Shown: in pieces, positions 1 through 10,939 of the stretch
Numbering within the stretch: position 1 is the first letter of the stretch
Layout of the letters: the number at the start of each line of letters is the position of its first letter
NCBI GenBank assembly: GCA_034359265.1
Contig: CP136892.1
Span: 16,788,501 to 16,852,500 of the forward strand
Length of the DNA: 64,000 nucleotides
Reading direction: 5' to 3'
Source of the DNA: Canna indica
Taxonomy: Eukaryota > Streptophyta > Magnoliopsida > Zingiberales > Cannaceae
Position numbers and translations under genes: made by a program
Notes under the pieces: generated by a model
What the model was told of the DNA's origin: nothing
Databases searched by the model: none
What the model saw: only the letters and a program-made list of their open reading frames with translations

Positions 1-216
1 CCTTGGAAAAACTTTTTCTTATTTGGTCGACCCATATAAGGGGAAGGCTTGAATAGATATTTTTGTTATCTTAAATTCATGCATGGTTTTTCTTAGTTGA
101 AATTGGTTAAATGAAAGAGAATGCCTCTTGGCGGAGGGTTTAGAAAGAGTGAGAAATTTAGTAATATAAATGCGTAACTAGGTAAGTTAGATAAGCATCT
201 ATATCTTTTTAGGAAG
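1..216. other. AT-rich intergenic sequence
   Basis: No open frame, repeat or RNA signal can be supported here. The stretch is AT-rich spacer leading to the left target-site duplication of the hAT element. Confidence 0.5.
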
Positions 217-224
217 CATATGAT

Positions 225-756
225 TAGGGCTGGCAACGGAGCGAATACGGTGCAGATACTGGATTATCCGTATTCGTACCGCACCCCATATCCGCCCATC
301 CGTATCCGCACCGTATCCGCTACGGATGTGAATATGGATATCCATATCCGCACCGCTTCAAATACGAATATCCGCACCGCATTCGTATCCGCACCGTATT
401 TAATAAAAATATATATTAAAAATATATATTTAATTAAAAAAATTAATAAATTACTAATTCATTGATCCAAAATAAATATATAATATACTTTAAAATTCAT
501 CTTGACATGAAATTACCATAGAGCTCTTATATATATTAATAACTTATATGGGCAAAATAGTAATTCAAAGACGCGGATAGGTGGTGCAGATACGATGCGG
601 ATCCACAGCCATATCTGTATCCGCACCATATCCGCACGGATATAAGTTTTCTAAATTCGTATCCGTATCCATATCCATTTTTACTTGCGGATATGGATCG
701 GATATGGTGCGGATGCGGTTTTTAGTTATCAGATGCGGATAAAATTGTCACCCCTA
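225..756. mobile_element. Non-autonomous hAT element (532 bp)
   Basis: The left end reads TAGGGCTGGCAAC and the right end is the inverted equivalent (reverse complement TAGGGGTGACAAT). The flanks 217-224 and 757-764 are both CATATGAT, an exact 8-bp target-site duplication, the length hAT transposases generate. The interior has no credible gene. It is filled with many copies of a TATCCGCACC/GCGGATAC-type motif on both strands near both ends, around an AT-rich middle at about 400-560. Subterminal motif repeats are the usual transposase binding sites in hAT elements. An 81-residue open frame from 220 merely reads through this repeat and is not a gene. The element must have moved with a transposase supplied elsewhere. 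Confidence 0.9.
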
Positions 757-764
757 CATATGAT

Positions 765-886
765 AGGTGATAGAATATGTTTAGCTTATCTTGAATTAGA
801 ATTAAGTTAAATATGATATTCAATATTCATTACAATTGGATATAGCATGCTAAAAGGATATCGGACATTGGAAGATCTAAGTAAAA

Positions 887-921
<35 letters not shown>

Positions 922-1394
922 AATATAAGTACTAGTTGTGGATGATGATGCTCTGCAATACCATATATTTTGGCACTGCATAGGAAAGATAATCATTGAT
1001 GTATATGAGAATGTATAGTTGAGATTGTGACTCGACACATTTGAAATAAGATATTACTCATTGGAGTTATGGCCTCAAACGTAAGATATTCACCTATTGG
1101 ATTTAGGGTTAATGATTACCTATCGGTCCTAGATGGTTGTGCATGAGTTTTATACCTTATAGGTGAGGTTTAACAATTAATTTGTTTTAGAATATTATTA
1201 AATGGTTGATGTTGCAAAGGGTTGCTGGCATATTTTAATTGAAGAAATATAAGAATCAAATGAAGCAGATTTGATCGCATGTGTTGATAATTGATTTTTA
1301 ATACTAATTGTTAGGCTAAGGGTTTAATTGATTTGATTCTTATTTTAGCATTCATTTATTGTTGTTAGATTCGATTATTGATTTTAATTTAATC
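765..1394. other. AT-rich sequence, no gene recognised
   Basis: This holds an (AAAT)n microsatellite at about 883-923 and otherwise unrecognised sequence. It may be degraded internal sequence of the gypsy element whose 3' end lies just downstream, but no polyprotein motif could be read. Confidence 0.4.
883..923. repeat. (AAAT)n microsatellite
   Basis: Roughly ten uninterrupted AAAT/AAATA units are visible. Confidence 0.9.
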
Positions 1395-1520
1395 ATGAAA
1401 AAACATTAGGTGTGATTAGGAGGTCGAGCATGATAGTACCCGTACCTTTTGATGCCGAGGTGAACTTCTTTCTTTCATCTCAAAATTTGAGGATAAATTT
1501 TCTTTAAGGATGGAGGGAAT
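1395..1520 (+). mobile_element. 3' end of Ty3/gypsy internal region with polypurine tract
   Basis: The segment ends in a stretch about TTTGAGGATAAATTTTC, then TTTAAGGATGGAGGGAAT, immediately followed by TGTAATACCC. In plant chromovirus-type Ty3/gypsy elements the polyprotein reading frame ends in just this kind of sequence, followed by a purine-rich tract and an LTR beginning TGTAA(T/C)ACCC. The coding part upstream is too decayed to translate. The identification rests on this junction alone. Confidence 0.6.
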
Positions 1521-2330
1521 TGTAATACCCAAAAATCTTGGATAGCTTAGGTAGGAGTATTTTAGTCATGGGCTGTTTAAGTTGGATAGCTTATGTAAAT
1601 GTATTTTAGTTATTTGGACCCAATCGGTGTCTATAAATTAGACATTGGGGTGTGTAGCCAGGGATTTTTAGCCGCACGCCACCCGAGGCAAAGGAGAGAG
1701 GAGAGAGAGGGCGTCGTCGAAGAAGAGGAGCCGCTAGAGCCGGATTTTCGCGAGTTCGTCGATGTCGATCGGAGAAAGATCCTGTGCGTCTTTTTCTTCT
1801 ATTTTCTCTCCGTCCGGTGAGTGGATTTAGGTCTTCTTTTCTACAATTCTTGATTCAGGTCGTTGTTCTCATGTCTCGGGGTTTTTCGTTGATTTTTGAT
1901 GCATTTTCTCGTATTGGATCGGAAGTCAAATAGGCCATTTCTTAATTAAACCATGTTGTTTACCCCTTTTGGAATAAAATATTATTTTCTTTTTTTTTTC
2001 TGCCCCTTTTCTATTCACCCTGCGGTCAGCGCCGGTCGCACCAGGAGGCGGCACCGCGGAGGCAGCGGCGCCTGGCGTGGCGTCGCTTCCACGCGCGGGT
2101 AGCCGCGCGAGGCGCCGCCATCGCCGTGTGGCGGCGGCGGGGCGTCAGCACCAGGGTTGCTGGCGGCCCAGTCGGCCGAGGAAGGGCGGCGACAGCGACT
2201 GGAGTAGGGAGGTGGCTGGGAACCCTAGATTTCTGGTGATGGAGATGAGATAAAATGGAGGATTGAGATTGATTTGGGTGAGGTGAAGGGCTGGATTAAA
2301 TTGGTTGAGATGAAGGGCATGGATTTGATC

Positions 2331-2775
2331 TTGTGTAGATGTAAGACTTAGATTGCATCATGTAGATGGAGTGATGAGATTGCATCTTGATAGATGTAAG
2401 GTTATGATTGCATCATGTAGATGAAGAGCTGTGATTGCTCTGGATAGATGTAAGGTTGAGATTTCATCATGTTAGATGGAAGGTTCAGACTTCATCATGT
2501 AGATGGAAGGTTGGGATTGCATCAGGATAGATGTAAGGCTATGGATGCATCATATTAGATGTAAGACTGTGATTGCATCACTTTAGATGGAAGGCGGTGG
2601 TTGCATCATATAGATGAAGGGCTGTGATTGCATCTAGTTTGATGTAAGGGTGTGATTACATCATGTAGATGGAGAACTGTGATTGTATCTGGTTAGATTT
2701 AAGGCTGTGATTGCATCATATTAGATGGAAGGCTGTGATTTAATCATGTTTCAATGAAGGTCTGAGATTTCATTA
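2331..2775. repeat. 27-28 bp minisatellite inside gypsy LTR
   Basis: About fifteen degenerate copies of a unit of the form GATTGCATCATGTAGATG + AAGGCTGT are seen. Starts of GATTGCATC-like words fall at 2351, 2378, 2406, 2433, 2460, 2488 and 2515, giving a steady 27-28 bp period. Confidence 0.85.
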
Positions 2776-3429
2776 CCGAGTTATTGATTGTAACACCGTT
2801 ATATTTGTTCATAACAATAATTTATTAAATAAATTAAGACATTTCTTTCATTATTCTAAATAATTATTTCGAGACCTTAAAGTTAGCAAAAATATTCATG
2901 TTATATATGAATTTTCACCTAATCGGCATTCTGGATTCATTGGAGTGGTTTTTTTTGCCATCAGACCTTCGGATTTTGGAAATAATAGGCGGATGTTGCC
3001 TCGTTTTGCGTGCCAAATTGAAAAAAATCATATTTTATATGTTTTTATGGTTCAATTTGAGATGATTCCTGGATATAGTAGTTAATGAGGTGAATCTTAT
3101 CCTAGATCAGTGATTCCTATGACGAGTTATTTTATCATGTTGTTCCAGTCCATTAATTTGTAGTTGGAGTTTCTTTTTGCATTGCTTTCGTGATACACGT
3201 GCATCCTTTCTTACAGTGCTATAATTCTATTTTGTGGTTGTTTATTTGTACTGAGGATTCATGGTTTATGAGCACTATTTCTACATATATATCTGTATGT
3301 GGTTGTGATGTATGGCAGGAGGAGGTGGAGGATGAGGTATGCACTTGACATATCATTTATTACTTGTTGATAACACATATTGTTTATGCTTATATACCTG
3401 CGTGTATGGTGTTGTGATGTGCTTGTTGC

Positions 3430-3650
3430 ATCTTTCGGAAGCCTCGCTGGTGAGGGGAGGGTATGCCCCAAAGAGACAGCGTTGTCCTTACTCCGAAAGT
3501 CCGGTTGGTGAGGGGAGATCATACCCCAAAGAAACAGTCCGGAGATCCGAGCAGGTGAGTGGAACGTTTGCCCCAATAGTCTAGCTCGGAAGAGCCAGTG
3601 CCGATGAGGGAGGAGCATGCCCCAAAGAGATGACACTGAGTTGGGTGGTA
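3430..3650. repeat. Degenerate ~50-60 bp tandem repeat in gypsy LTR
   Basis: Four copies of a GGTGAGGGGAG...ATGCCCCAAAGAGA unit occur, starting near 3450, 3510, 3555 and 3605. The short open frames across this block (both strands) are by-products of the repeat. Confidence 0.7.
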
Positions 3651-4398
3651 GTTCGGCGGCCACCTGTCTACCTACCCTATGTGGCTCTGTGGGACCAACG
3701 GGTTTGGGGAACATGCATATGATTGAGGTGTTGCATTGCATGGATATGATTGAAGTGTTGCATTCATCCTATTTTATTGCTACGAATATGCTTATACTTA
3801 TTGATGGGTGTTTACACTTATTGTTGTGGATATGAGTGGAGTGGTGGATGTGTTACTAATGCTTGTTCCATCATTTTTAAAGATATTTGTACTTGTTGAC
3901 GGATGTTGATTTCATGCATAAAGTTGTGGATATATTATTGTTTATTTCTTCTGACGTTGTTGTTCATTATGTATCGGTTATTTGTGTTTTTTGCATGATG
4001 ATTGATTTGGTGAATTGAGGACTGATCTGCTCACTAAGTCCTAGTTGGACTTACCCCCTCATTTTATGTTGTTTTTCAGTACCTGAGTTAGAACAGAGAG
4101 GCACCGAGGTGTGGTAGCGCGACTGGTGGCGGCAGGACAGCGGGTCTCGTGACATATCATGATCGAGGAGGATACCTGAGTCGTTTTAGTGTCTCTTGAG
4201 TTATTGAGTCATGTTGACTGAGTTGTTATTTTCACATTTTATTTTTATTTTTGGGAGTCTTGTTTATTTGTTTGAACTCATTTTTAATAACTTGTTCAGT
4301 GTCTTCATATTGAGTTTTGTTTGGTTTGGTTCGTGATGTCATGTGTATTATTTTTAACAAAAAAAAAAATCTCTCACTATTTAGGATATTGTTGTTGT

Positions 4399-4800
4399 CA
4401 CTACTGGAATAACAAGCATCAGCAACACCTCTAACCGTTGCTGAAAGCCATCAGCAACGGCTTGAAATAGCCCGGCCCGTTGCGATGCAGTCGTGGCAGA
4501 AACATGCGTTGTTGATAATTTAGCAACGGATCAGCTACGGTCACTCCGACCGTTGCTAATAACATTATTAGCAACAGTTCGGCCACGACTACTGGGCCAT
4601 CGTAAATATAGACATCTGCAATGGCCCAGTACCCGTGGCAATATCGTTAGTGAAAGCCTGTTGCTAAGCCGTTGTTGTAGGTCATCAACAATGGCTTTGA
4701 GGTTGTGGCCCAGAAAATACGATACACTTTCAGTAACGGCTTTCCCACGGATAGCCGTGGGAAAGCCGTTGCTGATCGATGATGTTAACCTGTAACTGAA
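4399..4800. repeat. CACTA-1 left subterminal repeat cluster
   Basis: CAGCAACGGCT/AGCCGTTGCTGA words recur in both orientations from 4425 to 4790. In the En/Spm family such subterminal repeats bind the element's own regulatory protein and are needed for transposition. That role is inferred here from family knowledge. Confidence 0.75.
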
Positions 4801-5013
4801 AAGTTTTAAAAATTTTATTTTTCATTAATACATTGATACATTTAACCTGATACATAACTCATACACCCATACACACATCCATTTATATGCACATCACAGA
4901 TACACCCAGATATACATCAAAATAATTACACTTATATTTATATTTATCCTCAATCATATAAAAACTATTCAAATTCAAAACTATCGTATCAATATCCAAA
5001 CAAAACAAGTCAA

Positions 5014-5840
5014 TCAAGTATAGTATACAAGTAACAAAGTCAATATACAAACAAAACAATAAACCTCATGACGACGGTGGAGGAAGGTCTGGATCATAAT
5101 ATGGCGGGGTCTGGAGTGCTTGGGTGTACACCGGCGTGGACTGACTCGAGGATGATCAATCTGATGATGCCGGAGGGATGCCTGCTCCGGTATGAGCTGA
5201 GATGTTGCGTTGTATAACATGCATCTCTGCCATCATCTGACTCTGACGCTCCATCATCTCACACTGACGTGTGACCGTCTCCTCCAGTGTCCTTATCCTA
5301 CTACTCTGATCATAACTAGTCCTGCAGGTGGACGGCTGCTCACCAACGACCGGAGGGGTCGGTGCCCCAAGTGGCCCTAGCATGGCTCGCACATGACCAC
5401 TATCTGCAAAACCATATACGCGGCTGTGGTCCCAGCCACCTGCAGTCTCGACCCACGCTCCTGCTTCAAAGCCCTCGGGGGTGCCCCCACGCTACATCAC
5501 CGTCTGAGTGTAGGTCTCCTACTCGAGTTTGATTTTTTGTTTCATATTTTTCCTAAAACTTAAATGATAAATAAATAATGAATTATTTAAACAAATATAC
5601 TTACCATAATGATTGTAGCGCGGTTGTCAATGTACTCCCTCGTCCTATGTCCTCGACGGTGAGTTCGCTCAAATACGTCCATAAGGGACGATCGCTGGAT
5701 AGTCCCGTCGTCCATCACCGTCTTCTATATTTACAAAACAAATACATTAATTAATACACAGAGTAATAATTAAAAATATATAATTAAAAGTAAGGTATAA
5801 TACTTACCATACGACGACCGTGCATATTTTCTTCAATGTG
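5014..5840 (-). pseudogene. Ptta/En/Spm partner protein (Transposase_24-like) remnant
   Basis: The minus-strand frame 5392-5156 reads LGPLGAPTPPVVGEQPST followed by a coiled-coil-like, Q/E/M-rich stretch. It matches the C-terminal part of the partner protein in CACTA-4 (42703-42939: LGPLGAPTPLTAGERPSS). Further exon-like pieces (an R/H-rich segment around 5640-5730 and the word HGRRM near 5815) lie to the right. Stops and missing exons show that it is dead. By family, these proteins accompany the TNP2 transposase in CACTA elements. Here the N-terminal half is lost and the gene is joined directly to transposase sequence at about 5830-5850. Confidence 0.65.
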
Positions 5841-7075
5841 CATGGCATCTAAATTATGCTGAATCAGTAATGAACTCCAATACAGCAATTCTCAAAAGAT
5901 ACTTTTTTTCACCGAGTTATGTGTTTGACCAAAGCCCAACACTCTTTCATTCCGACCAAACACTATCTCTGGAAGTGCTGAAACACGTGCTAATATTTGT
6001 TCACCAGACAACATCGGTGGTGGCTCATCTATTTCGACTATGTCCTTAGTAAATTTATTATGATTCCTTCGATACTGATGGTTAGCTGGTAGGAATCGAT
6101 TATGACAATAAAAAAATGAGATTTTCCATCCGTTCTGAAGACTGAATGATTTAGAGTGTTCCATATAATACAGACAAGAGAGTCGGCCGTGAGTGCTCCA
6201 AGCAGACAACATGCCGTACGACGGGAAATTATTGATTGTCCACAAGATCGCTGCCTTTAAATTGAAGTTTTGCTTCTGATGACAATCATAAATGATAGCT
6301 CCCTCAGTCCATAATATTTCAATTCATCTATCAATGGTCTAAGAAACACGTCGATTTCTTTTCGCGAATCCTTAGGACTCGGAATAATCATCAAAAGATA
6401 AATAAATTCATCTTTCATACACATTGATGGTGATAAATTATAAACTGTTAGCAGCACTGGCCAAACTGAATAAGGAGTTGTAGAATTACCAAACAGATTA
6501 AAATCATCTGTGCACAATCCCAATCTTATATTTCTAGTATCCCTAGCAAATGAAGGATAACATGTATCTAAATATTTTCATGCTTCACTGTCGGATGGAT
6601 GAGTCATTACTGTATCATCACGACTTCTTGCATGCCAACTCATGTTGGGGGTCGTCTTTTCCGACATGAATAATCTTTGAAGCCTCAGTGTTAGTGGAAA
6701 ATATCGAAGCACCTTAAACGAGATATTTTTTTGTCGGGCCAATTTCTTCTCCTTGTAACGAGGATGTTGACATACAAGACATTTATCTGACTGCACATTT
6801 TCTTTATAATATAAAATGCAGTTATTTTGGCATGCGTGTATTTTTTCGTACCCAAGCCCTAATTTTCTCATCAACTCTTTAGTCTTATAAAAAGTTGGCT
6901 CAAATTTGTTATTAGTAGGCAGCATTCCATTAATCAATCTTGCAATCCGATCAAACGCAACCCCGCCGATATTACAATCAGCCTATATGTTTAGGAGTTG
7001 CATCATTGCAAAAAACCTAGTGTATTTAGGACAATTCTCATACAAAGGTTCATTGCCAAAATCCTTTGCTATATA
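5838..7075 (-). pseudogene. TNP2-type CACTA transposase remnant
   Basis: Read leftwards from about 7075, the minus strand gives: an N-terminal block (NEPLYENCPKY, FDRIARLINGMLP, KLGLGYEKIHACQNNC, CLVCQHPRYK); a central block (MGLCTDDFNLFGNSTTPYS, SVWPVLLTVYNLSPSMC, FLRPLIDEL); and WTINNFPSYGMLSAWSTHGR with GFGQTHNSVKKSIF. These are colinear with the intact transposase at 58645-62531 (its residues about 140-550). At least two stops and a frameshift separate the blocks. The N-terminal Transpos_assoc domain and everything after HNLDAMHIEENM are missing. Just past that motif the sequence runs straight into the partner gene, which indicates an internal deletion. The remnant is nonfunctional. Confidence 0.85.
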
Positions 7076-7119
7076 GATGCAGAGTGACAGTTTCCCGATC
7101 CAAAAATCGTCCATTCAAG

Positions 7120-8030
7120 CAAATGTGGCACGAACATCGGATTTTATCACCGACGCTAACGAATTTCCAATTCGAATATGCGAAATTTAGGAAGTAAGTT
7201 ACGCATAATCGAAACTCATTCGTTAAAGCTCAACGATCAAGACATCGGTACATCCAACTTCGATCATCCGACATGATTCTATCAATCAATGATAATTTTA
7301 TCAGTTAATGTCTTTAGGTGAGATGGTCATATTCCATTCGGGATTCATGTTATTCATATTGCACTAAGTATTTCTATTAACAACTAACTTCATTCTAAAT
7401 TTCGGCAGCATCTCCCTACAGTTCTCCGAATACGCATATCATCTGGGCGCGTATCGAAGAATAAGAGAGACACAATAGCCAAAATTTAAGAATTAATGAG
7501 TTAACAGTTAAAAGAAAAAACTAAGTGCAATTCAAATAATTATATTCTCAATTTGTCCAATCAGAGATAATTTAAGGGTTGTACGTCGTATAAAAGACCA
7601 TTTACTTTTTTTACATGAACATACAACCCCCGAACGGATCTAAGGTTTTGCTAAATCATATCCGACTCGTCGATGCGTACGTGAAACACATCAACTCGTC
7701 GGATGGATGATTAGTTTCTAAATGTTTCGAGCCGGTTCGAGTCCATAGTGGACAATTCCGACGCGAGTCCAAAGTGGACGATTCCGGCGCAAGTCCGAAG
7801 AGGATAATTCTAATTAATCTAAATTTAAAGATTAACAATAAAATTAATCTAAATTAATATAATTTAAATTAATCTAAAGATTGACATTAATCTAAATTAA
7901 TCTAATCTAATCTAATCTAAACATCTAACTTAACATAAATATTTAATTAATCTAAATATCTAAGTTTTAATTAATCTAAACATGTAAATTTATCATAAAA
8001 GTATTTAATTAATTTAATAATTAAAAAAAT
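7120..8030. other. Noncoding part of CACTA-1
   Basis: This is AT-rich sequence upstream (in minus orientation) of the transposase remnant. It has a short repeated GAGTCC(A/G)AAGTGGACGATTCC-like motif at about 7738-7805 and TAATCTAAA repeats at 7815-7985. No reading frame is supported. Confidence 0.5.
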
Positions 8031-8224
8031 AGGATTAAAAAAAAAAACCTATTTCCGGCGCCGGAGTCCAGTGTCTGACATAGAGTCGGATGGCGCGCGA
8101 CTTACTTGGAGCAAGCGACGACGTACGGCGGGCGGCGGCGGCGAGTGGCGTCGGCGGGCGACGACGGCGGGCAGGCAGGCGGAGATCGACGGCAACAGAA
8201 GAAAAGGAGGAATGGGCGGGCACG

Positions 8225-8582
8225 ATCTGTCGAGCTATATAAACTTATCAGCAACGACTTACTTGTCCGTTAGAAAATCGTTGCTGATAGGTAACATCAT
8301 ACGTAACAGCTCACTCATCCATTAGAACGCCGTTGTTGATAATGATTTTATTTTCGCTCCGTGAGCGCGCGATCAACTCAAGAGTGACAGATGCAGCGAT
8401 CGTAACTAAGTCGTTGCTAATGTTAAAATATATCGGCAACGGCTGGATCGACCGTAACAAAGCCGTTGTAGATACATCACATCTGCAACGGCCCAAGCGA
8501 CCGTAAGAATGCCATTAGAAATTGCAATGGTATGAGCGGCCGTTGCTGATAACCGTTGCTGAAGAATATATTTCTAGTTATG
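8225..8582. repeat. CACTA-1 right subterminal repeat cluster
   Basis: Inverted and direct copies of CAGCAACG/CGTTGCTGA words recur from 8250 to 8562, mirroring the cluster at the left end. They end in the decayed terminal repeat. Confidence 0.75.
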
Positions 8583-8655
8583 TGTGTTTGAGTTGGGTTA
8601 GGCTTCTGGATACGTGGCGTATTCTGGTCGATCATACCAAATTTGGATTGTGACA

Positions 8656-9181
8656 AAGAATTCTCAAAAATACTATATAACATCATAATAATACTATACA
8701 GGGACTTATAAAGAGTATCAAATGGACCCGAGGGTACTATATATATATAATTTTCCTCACCAAGTTAACTGTAATGCATAGTCGAGAATTAACCTAAGTG
8801 TGTGATGTGTAAGATTAATTGTTGAATTTTATCATAAAAAGCATTCACCTTCACCATGTTTACTTAGGCAAATGGATAGGACATAGAAGGGAACCGTGTA
8901 AGATAAATTAAAAATCATTTGTTATCCAGAGATATCATCTCCTTTTTCGTCTCTCTTTCCATAGTTGCTGGCCATATAAATAGAGGACGATATCTCTCTC
9001 TCATATCCGATCGACGACTTCGCTATAAATACAGGATTAGATATCCAATTCGGTTGCTCTTCTCTCTCACTTCCCAGATAGTAGTACTCTTTAGATATTT
9101 AAACAGATAATTGTACTCTTTTATATGGAATTTGAAAAAATTATGCGCATATTTTTTAAAAACCAGAATAGAAAATCTAAT
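8656..9181. other. Unassigned AT-rich spacer
   Basis: This lies between the gypsy LTR and CACTA-2. No gene, repeat family or RNA could be recognised. It includes a short (TA)n run near 8740. Confidence 0.4.
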
Positions 9182-9768
9182 AAGCACTGCAACAAAATAT
9201 TAGATGCTGTTTGGTTAACAAAAATTATTTTCTAATTTGATTTCAATAAAATTGAAAACTTAATTGGTTTCGAAAATTTAGAAGCAATTTTCGTTTCGTG
9301 AAAAGTGAAATGAATTTTCAAGTTTCGGTTTTGATGTTTGGCGAAAACGTATTTGTTTGGCATGTTCTGTTTTCATATTTCGTGAAACGAAAACAACGAA
9401 TACTTGTTTGTTGTGTGTTATTTTCGATGATTATTTTTGGGACGAAAATTGAAATTGTGTTTGTTTGTCAAACATAATATCTAGTTTTTAATTTCTTACT
9501 CAAACTTAAAAAATATTTATTAATTATTTTAATTTGTTAATTCATAAATAAATATTATTATTAATAATATTTTATTAGTTAATGTAAATATTTTTTACAT
9601 TAAATATTATTATATTAAAAATGTAACGGACTATTTTTAAAAAAAATTATTTTATAATTATTATTTATTAATATTTTTTTATTTTTTAAAAAATTAAAAT
9701 TATTTTGTAATTTTTATTTATTAAAATTAAGATTATTATTAAATTATTTATAATTGTTATCATCTAAT

Positions 9769-10107
9769 CACTACAACACAATTGACTTATAGAGACACAA
9801 AATTAGAGACAAAATATACTTTTATTTTTAAATCTTCATATTTAGAGACTAATAAACACAAAATTTTGCTCCTAATTAGTCTCTAAAGATCTATAGAAAC
9901 AACAACAACAGAGTCACTTAATTGATTTGACTCTAAGTTATAGAAATACCAGCAACAGAGTCACTTAATTGATCTGACTCTAAAGTTATTTTTGGAGGCT
10001 AATTAAGGATAAATTTTGTGTCTATTAGTCTTAAATGTGAAGATTTAAAAATAAAAATATAATTTGTCTCTAATTATGTTCCTCTATAGGTCAGTAGTGT
10101 TGTAGTG
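9769..10107. mobile_element. Foldback CACTA MITE (339 bp)
   Basis: The ends are CACTACAACACAATTGAC and its inverted partner ...AGTAGTGTTGTAGTG, with AAT at 9766-9768 and 10108-10110. The two halves (TTAGAGACAAAATA... and ...TATAATTTGTCTCTAA) are long inverted repeats around a short direct duplication of AACAGAGTCACTTAATTGAT. The whole unit can therefore fold into a hairpin. No coding capacity is present. Confidence 0.9.
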
Positions 10108-10159
10108 AATTATAATTATTTTTAATTATTATCAACTAATTATAAGTATGAACTAAGTA

Positions 10160-10420
10160 TAAAATTAATATTGAGTAAGTATAAATGATCGTGTTTTGAT
10201 ATTTATCGTCGTTTAAATTGATACTAAGTATAAATTACAAATTATCTACTAAGTATTAAATTGACAAAGTTATCGTCGTTTGTTACTAAGTATAAATTGA
10301 CATCATTATCGTCGTTTGATACTAAGTATAACTTGACTAAGTTATCAACTAATTAATATTGAATAAATTATCGTGGTTTGATACTTATCGTCATTTAAAT
10401 TGACTAAGTTATCGTTATCT
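10160..10420. repeat. Degenerate direct repeats
   Basis: Words of the type TATCGTCGTTTGATACTAAG and AAATTGACTAAGTTAT recur five or six times with irregular spacing of about 40-60 bp. No gene is present. Confidence 0.6.
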
Positions 10421-10609
10421 TAATTTATTTTTGTAATTGAATAAGTGTTACTTAATGTAATATATTTTTTGCACTTAGCGACAAATAACTGAAAATAATC
10501 AATACACAAAATTGATATAAATTTTCAACAATACACTGCTCTTTAATATAATGTTCTTTAAGTCGAATATCAATACACAAAATTCAAATCAATACACAAC
10601 TCTTTTAAG

Positions 10610-10935
10610 CTTACTATTAGTTTACAAAATTCATATCAATACATAATTAACAGTCTGCATTAGCCAAGGCAGCAACCAGAGAGAGGCACAAATTTGTACA
10701 TAATTAACAGCCTACATCAGCCAAGGCAGCAACCAGAGGCACAAATTTGTAGCAACCAACAAAACTCATATCAATACATAATTAACAGCTTGCATTAGCC
10801 AAGGCAGCAACCAGAGAGAGGCACGAATTTGCAGCAACCAACAAAATTCATATCAATACATATTTAACAATCTGCATCAGCCAATGCAGCAACCAGATAG
10901 AGGCACAAATTTACAGCAACCAACACCGGAGAATC
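10610..10935. repeat. Four-copy ~80-90 bp tandem repeat
   Basis: Each copy carries TCATATCAATACATAATTAA, a CAGCCAAGGCAGCAACCAGA-like core and GGCACAAATTTG. The unit lies 3' of the Harbinger genes and encodes nothing convincing. Confidence 0.8.
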
Positions 10936-10939
10936 ACCA

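Larger units (their letters stand above)
4399..8582 (-). mobile_element. CACTA-1, deletion-derivative CACTA element
   Basis: The left end is CACTACTGGAATAAC at 4399. The right end is a decayed inverted version ending TTTCTAGTTATG at 8582. The 3-bp flanks 4396-4398 and 8583-8585 are both TGT, the duplication length of CACTA elements, although TGT is a weak signature in this T/G-rich context. Both ends carry dense AGCAACGGC-type subterminal repeats. The genes lie on the minus strand and are all broken: a TNP2-type transposase remnant (5838-7075) and a Ptta/En/Spm partner remnant (5014-5840). The region 7120-8030 is AT-rich noncoding, followed by a GC-rich block at 8040-8215. The element is non-autonomous and sits inside a gypsy LTR. 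Confidence 0.8.
1521..8655 (+). mobile_element. Ty3/gypsy 3' LTR split by CACTA-1
   Basis: The LTR begins TGTAATACCC at 1521. It appears to end ...GGATTGTGACA at 8655, after 73 bp on the far side of the CACTA-1 insertion. Removing CACTA-1 (4399-8582) and one copy of its TGT duplication leaves an LTR of about 2.95 kb. It contains a CpG-rich block (about 2020-2210), a 27-28 bp minisatellite (2331-2775), a degenerate 50-60 bp repeat (3430-3650) and a CTCACT...TTACCCCC block near 4035. Long LTRs with this tail resemble the Tekay/Del lineage. The 5' LTR and almost all of the internal region are absent, so this is a truncated copy. The terminal 73 bp are assigned by resemblance to that LTR class and by TG...CA ends. 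Confidence 0.6.

Noticed and set aside
1599..1820. 73-residue frame with EE-rich region
   Set aside because: It lies inside the gypsy LTR, has no homologous feel, and no initiation context or partner exon.
4393..8587. Treating the TGT/TGT flanks of CACTA-1 as proof of its ends
   Set aside because: A 3-bp match in T/G-rich DNA is weak. The ends are accepted because of terminal sequence, subterminal repeats and gene content, not because of the flank alone.
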